This document shows, piece by piece, positions 57,286-64,000 of a stretch of 64,000 nucleotides of DNA. Within the stretch, counting starts at the first letter, position 1. Each line of letters opens with the position of its first letter. The stretch comes from Polynucleobacter sp. IMCC 30228 (lineage in GTDB: Bacteria > Pseudomonadota > Gammaproteobacteria > Burkholderiales > Burkholderiaceae). The stretch covers positions 186,001-250,000 of the forward strand of contig NZ_JAJVCS010000001.1 of the NCBI RefSeq assembly GCF_021395205.1, read 5' to 3'. The notes beneath the pieces are model-generated. The model did not search any database, had not been told where the DNA came from, and was given only the letters and a program-made list of their open reading frames with translations. The position numbers and the translations under genes were made by a program.

Positions 57286-57685
57286 TGGCTAATTTTATGC
57301 CGTCATTAAGCCAGCTTGCGCTAGCAGCATCCCAGACCTGGAAAAAACAACTGTGCGCCCCGGTATGGCACGCAATCCGGTCTTTTTGGATGACCTGCAA
57401 CAAGAGGGTGTCACCATCACAATCAAGGCCAATAGCCTCAATGGTTTGGGTGTGCCCTGACTCTGCACCCTTGTGCCACAGCTGATTGCGTGAGCGCGAC
57501 CAGTAGACCGCCTGCCCCAAACGCAGGCTAGCTAATAAAGCCTCACGATTCATCCAAGCCATCATTAAGACATCGCCTGAGCCAACTTCTTGAGCAATAA
57601 CGGGTACCAGGCCTTGCTGATTCCATTGAATTTGCTCCAGCCAAGGGCCGCTTTGCAAAGTAGGTGTGGGTATAAATGAAGTCAT
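57269..57685 (-). CDS. hisI: Phosphoribosyl-AMP cyclohydrolase
   Basis: HisI opens the adenine ring of PR-AMP. The 138-residue product has [44 protein letters not shown] and the metal-binding [11 protein letters not shown], with the zinc cysteines in DCDG and HTGAHSCFF. Length is normal for the unfused enzyme. It lies 23 bases after hisF. Confidence 0.95.
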   Translation of the reverse strand: MTSFIPTPTLQSGPWLEQIQWNQQGLVPVIAQEVGSGDVLMMAWMNREALLASLRLGQAVYWSRSRNQLWHKGAESGHTQTIEAIGLDCDGDTLLLQVIQKDRIACHTGAHSCFFQVWDAASASWLNDGIKLANDSGK

Positions 57686-57708
57686 AAATGGTATTTTGAC
57701 TTATTTCC

Positions 57709-58467
57709 TTATTGCCTTACGGCAATGCCCTGACTGGCCATAAATTCTTTTGCTTGTTTAACGGTGAAATCACCGTAATGAAAAATACTTGCAGCGAGCA
57801 CAGCATCAGCATGTCCCTTGGTAATGCCATCAACTAAGTGCTGTAAATTACCTACCCCGCCAGATGCAATTACCGGGATAGGTACTGCCTGACAAACTGC
57901 CGCCGTTAATGCCAAATCGAACCCGTCTTGGGTGCCATCCCGATTCATGCTGGTGAGCAAAATTTCACCAGCTCCGCGTTGACTTACTTCAGCAGCCCAA
58001 GCCAAGACGTCGATTCCGGTTGCATTACGGCCGCCATGGGTAAATACTTCCCAAAAACCAGGTGCTGTTTGTTTGGCATCAATTGCTACCACGATACATT
58101 GTGAACCGTAATAGGCAGCAGCTTCGGAAACCAAATCAGGATTATGTACCGCTGATGAATTCATGCTGACTTTATCAGCGCCTGCATTCAACAAGCGGCG
58201 CACGTCTTGCACAGTACGAACGCCACCACCAACGGTAAGGGGTATAAATACCTTAGCTGCTACGGCTTCAATAATAGGTAATAACAAATCACGACCATCT
58301 GAAGTGGCCGTGATATCCAAAAAAGTTAATTCATCGGCACCTTGATCGTTATAGCGCTGGGCAATTTCAAGTGGATCACCAGCATCACGCAAACCAATAA
58401 AATTCACACCCTTCACTACCCGCCCTGCTGTAACATCTAAGCAAGGAATGATGCGCTTAGTTAACAT
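57709..58467 (-). CDS. hisF: Imidazole glycerol phosphate synthase, cyclase subunit
   Basis: HisF forms imidazole-glycerol phosphate and AICAR from PRFAR, using ammonia from HisH. The 252-residue TIM barrel starts [20 protein letters not shown] with the catalytic Asp11. The second catalytic Asp is in [16 protein letters not shown], and phosphate is held by VGGGVRT and ASGGVGN. A TTG directly before the ATG is disregarded as start. It lies 12 bases after hisA. Confidence 0.96.
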   Translation of the reverse strand: MLTKRIIPCLDVTAGRVVKGVNFIGLRDAGDPLEIAQRYNDQGADELTFLDITATSDGRDLLLPIIEAVAAKVFIPLTVGGGVRTVQDVRRLLNAGADKVSMNSSAVHNPDLVSEAAAYYGSQCIVVAIDAKQTAPGFWEVFTHGGRNATGIDVLAWAAEVSQRGAGEILLTSMNRDGTQDGFDLALTAAVCQAVPIPVIASGGVGNLQHLVDGITKGHADAVLAASIFHYGDFTVKQAKEFMASQGIAVRQ

Positions 58468-58479
58468 CAATAGCCATGA

Positions 58480-59241
58480 TCATGGTTGGGCATGCCGCAA
58501 TTTTTCTGACAACTGGTCGGCATATTGCTGCGCTACTGTTAAATCTAAATCGCCCGCATAAATTGAACGTCCTGCAATCACGCCCATCACGCCTTCGTTT
58601 TCAATCGCACACAAGGCATCGATATCGGCGTTACTAGATAATCCCCCACTAGCGATGACGGGAATTCGCACAGCTTGCGCCAATTTTAAAGTCGCTTCGA
58701 GATTAATCCCTTGCAACATGCCGTCGCGACCAATATCGGTATAAATAATGGCTTCAACTCCATAGTCTTCAAATTTCTTACCCAAATCTATTACCTCATG
58801 CCCAGTAAGCTTGCTCCACCCGTCGGTGGCAACTTTACCGTCGCGCGCATCGATACCAACCATAATATGACCACTAAATGCAGTGCACGCATCTTGTAAA
58901 AAACCGGGATTTTTTACTGCTGCTGTGCCAATAATGATGGTTTGAATGCCATCATCTAAGAGGCGCTCAATGGTTTCTAAATCGCGAATACCACCACCGA
59001 GTTGAACGGGTATTTCATCGCCTACTGCTTTTAAAATCGCTTTAATCGCTAATTCATTTTTAGGTTTGCCCGCAAAAGCGCCATTTAAGTCAACTAAATG
59101 TAAACGCCGTGCGCCTTTGGCAAGCCAATGTTTTGCCATCGCAGCTGGGTCTTCAGAGAAAACCGTGGCACGCTCCATGTCGCCTTGTTCTAAACGTACA
59201 CAGTGCCCATCTTTGATATCAATTGCAGGTATTAGCAGCAT
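58480..59241 (-). CDS. hisA: ProFAR isomerase (HisA)
   Basis: HisA opens the ribose of ProFAR by an Amadori rearrangement. The 253-residue TIM barrel starts [20 protein letters not shown] with the catalytic Asp near residue 8. Phosphate-binding GGGIRD and ASGGLSS follow, and the second Asp is in [12 protein letters not shown]. The frame is open back to 59286 but ATG 59241 gives the family N-terminus. It lies 25 bases after hisH. Confidence 0.96.
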   Translation of the reverse strand: MLLIPAIDIKDGHCVRLEQGDMERATVFSEDPAAMAKHWLAKGARRLHLVDLNGAFAGKPKNELAIKAILKAVGDEIPVQLGGGIRDLETIERLLDDGIQTIIIGTAAVKNPGFLQDACTAFSGHIMVGIDARDGKVATDGWSKLTGHEVIDLGKKFEDYGVEAIIYTDIGRDGMLQGINLEATLKLAQAVRIPVIASGGLSSNADIDALCAIENEGVMGVIAGRSIYAGDLDLTVAQQYADQLSEKLRHAQP

Positions 59242-59266
59242 AATAAAATCGATATAGGTAGTTAAT

Positions 59267-59920
59267 CTAAGGTTGCCAAGCGACAAAATTACGATACAGC
59301 ATTAAACCGTATTCTGCACTTTTTTCCGGATGAAATTGGGTCGCAAAAATATTATCACGCGCCACGGCAGAAGCAAACCATGTGCCGTATTCGGTTGAAC
59401 CCACGGTGTCTTCTGGGTTGGTTGGCACAGCATAATAGCTATGCACAAAATAAAAATTACTAAGGTCGGGTATACCAGTCCAAAGAAAGTGAGGCTTATC
59501 TTGCCGCACTTGATTCCAGCCCATATGGGGGACTTTAAATTCTGCGCCATCGGCCTGCAAGCGACCAGCCAAAGCAAAACGCTCGACCTTGCCAGAAATT
59601 AATCCTAAGCACGGCGTCGCTGTTGCTCTAGAGGATTCAGCGCTACTGTCAAAGAGCATTTGTTCGCCCACACAAATGCCTAATAGGGGTTTAGTTTTTG
59701 CGGCAGCTAATACAGTCTCAAGCAAGCCAGAGGTATGTAAATGCTTCATGCAGTCGGGCATGGCTCCTTGTCCAGGCAGAACTACCCGTTGAGCTTGCTG
59801 AATTTCGGCAGCAGTGCGCGCGATTAAAATCTCGGTATTGGGTGCCACTTGCTTAAGCGCCTGATAAACCGAGCGCAAGTTTCCCATGCCGTAATCAACG
59901 ATGGCAATATGGTGTGCCAA
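59267..59920 (-). CDS. hisH: Imidazole glycerol phosphate synthase, glutaminase subunit
   Basis: HisH releases ammonia from glutamine for HisF. The 217-residue class I amidotransferase begins [14 protein letters not shown] and has [12 protein letters not shown]. The nucleophilic Cys is in [15 protein letters not shown], and the His-Glu pair is in [12 protein letters not shown]. Length is normal. It follows hisB by 63 bases, the largest gap inside this his run. Confidence 0.95.
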   Translation of the reverse strand: MAHHIAIVDYGMGNLRSVYQALKQVAPNTEILIARTAAEIQQAQRVVLPGQGAMPDCMKHLHTSGLLETVLAAAKTKPLLGICVGEQMLFDSSAESSRATATPCLGLISGKVERFALAGRLQADGAEFKVPHMGWNQVRQDKPHFLWTGIPDLSNFYFVHSYYAVPTNPEDTVGSTEYGTWFASAVARDNIFATQFHPEKSAEYGLMLYRNFVAWQP

Positions 59921-59983
59921 AGCGGCCTTCAGTTTTTGGTTTTAAAGGGTGCATCTTGCTATTCTCAACTGGTTTGAAAATAA

Positions 59984-60571
59984 TTACAGACTTCCCTTGG
60001 TGGATGGAACAAGACTGGGAGCGCGCGGATCAATCGCTAAAGCCATGCGCAAAGCACGCCCAAAAGCCTTAAAAACTGTTTCGATTTGATGATGTGCATT
60101 CACGCCGCGTAAATTATCAATATGTAAAGTAACCCCCGCATGATTCACAAAACCACGGAAAAACTCAATACTTAAATCGACATCAAAATCGCCCACGCGC
60201 GCGCGGGTAAAGGGCACATTAAACTCGAGGCCCGGGCGTCCAGAAAAATCGATCACCACTCTTGATAGCGTCTCATCCAAAGGCACATAAGCATAGCCAT
60301 AACGGGTAATGCCCGTTTTATCGCCGACCGCTTTGGCAATTGCCTGTCCCAAAGCAATGCCGACATCTTCGACCGTATGGTGATCGTCAATATGGGTATC
60401 TCCATTGGCGCTGACCTTTAAATCAATCATGCCATGGCGCGCAATTTGGTCGAGCATGTGATCAAGAAAGGGCACACCAGAGGCTAATTCAGCCTGTCCA
60501 GTACCATCCAGATTGAGCGCAATGTGGATTTTTGTTTCTGAGGTGTTGCGTGTAACGTCGGCTTGCCGCAT
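59984..60571 (-). CDS. hisB: Imidazoleglycerol-phosphate dehydratase
   Basis: HisB dehydrates imidazole-glycerol phosphate with two Mn ions. The 195-residue single-domain enzyme has [27 protein letters not shown] and [16 protein letters not shown], holding the metal-binding histidines and Glu. It is not fused to a HolPase domain, so histidinol phosphatase must lie elsewhere. It is divergent from hisC across 107 bases. A hairpin CGCC/GGCG lies about 15 bases before its ATG. Confidence 0.95.
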   Translation of the reverse strand: MRQADVTRNTSETKIHIALNLDGTGQAELASGVPFLDHMLDQIARHGMIDLKVSANGDTHIDDHHTVEDVGIALGQAIAKAVGDKTGITRYGYAYVPLDETLSRVVIDFSGRPGLEFNVPFTRARVGDFDVDLSIEFFRGFVNHAGVTLHIDNLRGVNAHHQIETVFKAFGRALRMALAIDPRAPSLVPSTKGSL

Positions 60572-60610
60572 GCTTCAGTGCGCCGAAAGGCGAAGTATTG
60601 ATTGAAGACT

Positions 60611-60620
60611 CATAATATCA
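60611..60620. promoter_or_regulatory. Possible shared -10 region between hisB and hisC
   Basis: TAATAT on the plus strand (60613-60618) and TATTAT-like bases on the minus strand overlap in the middle of the hisB-hisC gap. Neither has a good -35 at 17 bases. Because hisC is inverted, the hisB-to-tat run needs a promoter here, but this one is only a guess. Confidence 0.25.
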
Positions 60621-60678
60621 TTCTCACTTGCCCAGCACTATCCCTTCACACTGCACCCCCTAACACCACCCTAAACCC

Positions 60679-61743
60679 ATGAGTCGCTTTTGGAGCCCTG
60701 TCGTACACACCCTTACCCCCTATGTGCCTGGTGAGCAGCCTCAATTGAAGCGGCTGCTGAAGCTCAATACCAATGAAAGCCCATACGGACCTTCGCCCAT
60801 GGTGCTCGCAGCCATTGCTGAGCAAAATACGCCTGATTTGCGGCTGTATCCCGATCCTCATGGTTGCGAACTAAAGCAAATCATTGCCGAGCAATTCGGC
60901 CTAGCGACTGAACAAATTTTTCTAGGAAATGGCTCTGATGAGGTCTTGGCGCATGTTTTTTTAGGTCTTTTGAAGCACGAGCAAGCTGTTTTATTTCCGG
61001 ATATTACGTATAGTTTTTACCCGGTGTACTGCAAGCTATTTGGCATTCAGGCGCAAACTATTCCCTTAGGAAGTAATTTTGAAATTTGCCTAGAGGACTA
61101 TGCCAAGCCGAATGGCGGGATTATTTTTCCTAACCCCAATGCGCCTACCGGGCGCGCTTTAGCAAGCAAAGCCATAGCTGGCCTAATTCAAACTAATCCC
61201 AATTCAGTCATCGTGATTGATGAGGCCTATGTCGATTACGGTACGGAATCTTGCGTGCCACTATTGCAAGGGGCCGGCTGCCCAGAAAATGTATTAGTGA
61301 TTCAGACGCTCTCAAAATCCCGAGCCTTGGCAGGTTTACGGGTGGGTTTTGCCATGGGTCATCCCCGCCTCATTGAGGCCTTAGAACGGGTGAAAAATAG
61401 TTTTAATTCCTATCCCTTGGGACGTTTAGCGCAAGCTGGCGCACGCGCAGCTATTGCAGATCAACAGTACTTAGAAGCCATGTCCGCTAAAGTGATTGCT
61501 ACCCGCCAGGAATTAATTGCCGCTCTTGATCGACTAGGTTTTAATACCATTCCCTCGACTGCCAATTTTGTTTTTACCCGCCACCCCAAACATACTGGCC
61601 TTGAGTTATATCAAACTCTCAGGGCCAGAGGGATCGTCGTGCGGCACTTTAATTTACCGCGCATCGCAGATTTTTTACGCATTACGATTGGCACAGATGA
61701 GCAAAACGCTGAACTCATTCAAGTATTGCAAGAAATTGTTTAG
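60679..61743 (+). CDS. hisC: Histidinol-phosphate aminotransferase
   Basis: HisC is a PLP aminotransferase that makes histidinol phosphate with glutamate. The 354-residue product has LNTNESPYGPSP, the DLRLYPDPHGCELK region, FLGNGSDEVL, PNPNAPTGRA, VIDEAYVDYG and the PLP lysine K213 in QTLSKSRALAGLRVGF. It is on the plus strand while all other his genes here are on the minus strand. It converges on hisD with a 13-base gap. No Shine-Dalgarno is evident. It is intact and should be functional. Confidence 0.95.
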   Translation: MSRFWSPVVHTLTPYVPGEQPQLKRLLKLNTNESPYGPSPMVLAAIAEQNTPDLRLYPDPHGCELKQIIAEQFGLATEQIFLGNGSDEVLAHVFLGLLKHEQAVLFPDITYSFYPVYCKLFGIQAQTIPLGSNFEICLEDYAKPNGGIIFPNPNAPTGRALASKAIAGLIQTNPNSVIVIDEAYVDYGTESCVPLLQGAGCPENVLVIQTLSKSRALAGLRVGFAMGHPRLIEALERVKNSFNSYPLGRLAQAGARAAIADQQYLEAMSAKVIATRQELIAALDRLGFNTIPSTANFVFTRHPKHTGLELYQTLRARGIVVRHFNLPRIADFLRITIGTDEQNAELIQVLQEIV

Positions 61744-61756
61744 TATTTATTCAGCG

Positions 61757-63088
61757 CTAAGCGCCAGGTTTTTTGAGACGCATTTCTGCGGCGCGAGCAT
61801 GGGCTTGCAAACCTTCACCATGGGCGATGGCACTAGCGATTTGACCTAAGGTTTGCGCACCGGCTTCGCTTACTTCAATCATGCTTGACCGCTTAATGAA
61901 ATCGTACACACCTAATGGCGAAGAAAAGCGTGCCGTACGGGCGGTTGGTAATACATGGTTTGGTCCGGCACAATAATCGCCCAACGATTCACTGGTGTAG
62001 TTACCCATAAAGATGGCGCCGGCGTGGCGAATCAACTCTGCCCATTGCCGCGCATTTTGTGCACAAATTTCTAAATGCTCAGGTGCTATGGTGTTGGCAA
62101 TTTCACAAGCCTGCTGCATATCATCTACCTGGATGAACAATGCCCGCTTCGATAAAGAAGCGCGAATGACTTCTTGGCGTGGCATTTCCGGCAAGAGTTT
62201 TTGCATACTCGCATCGACTTGATTGATAAAATTGACATCAGGACAAACTAGGATTGATTGGGCCAGCTCATCATGTTCTGCTTGTGAAAATAAATCCATT
62301 GCCACCCAATCGGGATTACTAGTGCCATCACAAATAATTAAAATTTCTGATGGTCCTGCAATCATATCGATCCCAACCTGACCAAACACCCTGCGCTTAG
62401 CGGCAGCAACATAGGCATTGCCAGGTCCGACGATTTTATCGACCGCAGGAATCGTGGCTGTACCATAAGCTAAAGCAGCAATTGCTTGAGCACCACCTAT
62501 AGTAAACACCCGATCAACTCCAGCTAAGCACGCTGCTGCTAAGACTAAATTATTGCGAACGCCAGCGGGAGTTGGCACCACCATAATGACTTCAGCTACC
62601 CCAGCCACTTTGGCTGGAATAGCATTCATTAATACGGATGAGGGATAGGCCGCTTTTCCCCCTGGCACATAAATACCTACTCGATCCAGCGGAGTCACTT
62701 TTTGTCCCAGCCGCGTACCATCGGCTTCGGTGTAATCCCAAGTTTGACAACCAGCATGCAAGCGTTGCTGATCATGGTAGCTACGAATACGCTTGGCTGC
62801 ACTATTCAGAGCCTGAGACTGGTCTGCGGGCAATTGCAGGTAAGCCTTTTCAAGTTCGCTAGGCAGAATTTCTAAAGCGCGGGCGGTTTGCACCTGCAAG
62901 CGATCAAATTGACTGGTGTACTTAAGTAAAGCCTGATCGCCATGAGTTTGAATTGCTAGAATAATTTCCGCTACCTTAAGATCAATTGCGACATCTTCCG
63001 CAAGCGGAATAGATAGGCTAGCTAATAGGGTTTGCTGAAAATTAGCCGCACCGCTTTCAAGCCGCTGAATTTTCACACTTGCGCTCAT
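61757..63088 (-). CDS. hisD: Histidinol dehydrogenase
   Basis: HisD oxidises histidinol to histidine in two NAD-linked steps. The 443-residue product has [44 protein letters not shown], the zinc-binding [11 protein letters not shown] region and TAPEHLEI-type [11 protein letters not shown] with the catalytic Glu-His pair. Length is normal. Its start shares ATGA (63085-63088) with the hisG stop. Confidence 0.96.
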   Translation of the reverse strand: MSASVKIQRLESGAANFQQTLLASLSIPLAEDVAIDLKVAEIILAIQTHGDQALLKYTSQFDRLQVQTARALEILPSELEKAYLQLPADQSQALNSAAKRIRSYHDQQRLHAGCQTWDYTEADGTRLGQKVTPLDRVGIYVPGGKAAYPSSVLMNAIPAKVAGVAEVIMVVPTPAGVRNNLVLAAACLAGVDRVFTIGGAQAIAALAYGTATIPAVDKIVGPGNAYVAAAKRRVFGQVGIDMIAGPSEILIICDGTSNPDWVAMDLFSQAEHDELAQSILVCPDVNFINQVDASMQKLLPEMPRQEVIRASLSKRALFIQVDDMQQACEIANTIAPEHLEICAQNARQWAELIRHAGAIFMGNYTSESLGDYCAGPNHVLPTARTARFSSPLGVYDFIKRSSMIEVSEAGAQTLGQIASAIAHGEGLQAHARAAEMRLKKPGA

Positions 63089-63714
63089 GGCTGCAATTGG
63101 TCTAGAAGAGGCTGTATTTGGCTACGCTTACGTTTGTAAGCAGCCTGATTAACAATCAAGCGCGCGCTAATATCAGCAATGCGCTCAACCTCAACCAAGC
63201 CATTGGCTTTTAAAGTATTGCCCGTTGAAACCAAGTCGACGATCGCGTCAGCCAAACCAACTAAAGGCGCTAACTCCATCGAGCCATATAACTGAATGGT
63301 GTCAACATGAACGCCTTTGTTGGCAAAGTGATCGCGCGCGCAATTTACATATTTAGTGGCCACACGTAAACGCGAGCCCTGCTGAACTGCTGCAGCGTAA
63401 TCAAAGCCAGCGCGGACAGCAACGGACATACGACATTGCGCAATACCTAAATCAAGTGGCACATATAAACCTTCGCTGCCTTTTTCAAGCAAGCTATCTA
63501 AGCCAGCGACGCCAAAGTCAGCACCGCCAAATTGCACATAGGTCGGTACGTCGGCAGCCCGCACAATAATTAGGCGAACATCGGCATGCGAAGTCTCAAG
63601 AATGAGCTTACGTGATTTTTCAGGATCCTCTAAGGGCCGAATTCCAACCCGACTGAGGATTGCCATTGATTCTTCGAAGATACGCCCCTTCGAAAGGGCT
63701 AGAGTTAACTTCAT
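63085..63714 (-). CDS. hisG: ATP phosphoribosyltransferase, short form
   Basis: HisG joins ATP and PRPP, the first and feedback-controlled step of the pathway. The 209-residue product starts [15 protein letters not shown] and has FGVAGLDSL and the PRPP-binding [15 protein letters not shown]. It lacks the C-terminal regulatory domain of the 300-residue form, so it is a HisG-S enzyme that works in a complex with HisZ. No hisZ is in the window. It lies 7 bases after murA. Confidence 0.95.
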   Translation of the reverse strand: MKLTLALSKGRIFEESMAILSRVGIRPLEDPEKSRKLILETSHADVRLIIVRAADVPTYVQFGGADFGVAGLDSLLEKGSEGLYVPLDLGIAQCRMSVAVRAGFDYAAAVQQGSRLRVATKYVNCARDHFANKGVHVDTIQLYGSMELAPLVGLADAIVDLVSTGNTLKANGLVEVERIADISARLIVNQAAYKRKRSQIQPLLDQLQP

Positions 63715-63721
63715 CAGGCAA

Positions 63722-64000
<279 letters not shown>

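Noticed and set aside
61744..61784. GCGC/GCGC hairpin with T-run as a hisC terminator
   Set aside because: The stem is only four base pairs with a three-base loop and the T-run lies several bases away inside hisD.

Overview
The window is an almost gap-free stretch of core bacterial chromosome with short intergenic regions and many 4-base ATGA gene overlaps. The gene content points to a betaproteobacterium of the order Burkholderiales. The evidence is a bc1 complex beside sspA-sspB, a murA-his-HIT-tat block, a short-form HisG, Coq7, a Burkholderia-type trimeric porin, a phasin, and mraZ at the head of a division and cell wall cluster. The modest G+C and compact layout suggest a free-living freshwater Polynucleobacter-like organism. 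That genus call is inference from gene order and composition, not a database match.

Layout. 1-10.4 kb (minus): the mraZ-rsmH-ftsL-ftsI-murE-murF-mraY-murD-ftsW part of the dcw cluster, headed by a recognisable MraZ operator. 10.6-15.8 kb: coq7 and bioB (minus) face away from bioA-bioF-bioD (plus), giving the last steps of biotin synthesis. 15.8-18.6 kb: an M20 amidohydrolase, mltA, apaG and a possible 38-residue membrane peptide. 18.7-23.3 kb: rpe-trpE-trpG-trpD-trpC, all plus and tightly coupled. 23.3-34.5 kb: ychF, a UbiH-type hydroxylase, dsbC, an M61 peptidase, ung, hemA-prfA-prmC, grxD and rmuC, ending in a two-way terminator shared with a phasin gene.

35-45 kb: a metabolite/H+ symporter, a TPR plus GT41 (O-GlcNAc transferase-like) protein, tRNA-Thr(UGU), an unknown gene, sspB-sspA, petA-petB-petC (bc1 complex), mscL and a DegS-like protease. 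45-48.5 kb: a gltIJKL-type amino-acid ABC importer. 48.6-54.9 kb is the most accessory-looking part. It holds a TPR plus GT9-like protein, a 460-base gap with a folded-looking segment, an AT-rich GT4 glycosyltransferase, a major porin and a Sel1-repeat protein. Two nearly identical terminators flank the glycosyltransferase.

54.9-64 kb: tatC-tatB-tatA, a HIT protein and the histidine genes hisE-I-F-A-H-B (minus), hisC (plus, inverted), hisD-hisG and the 3' end of murA. All histidine enzymes needed after PRPP except HisZ and HolPase are visible.

I found no CRISPR array, insertion sequence, prophage or toxin-antitoxin module, and no clear frameshifted gene. The points most worth following up are the GT4 gene between duplicated terminators with an adjacent structured segment, the inverted hisC, the MraZ operator that doubles as a ribosome binding site, and the antisense 38-codon membrane ORF whose start shares a CATG with mltA.
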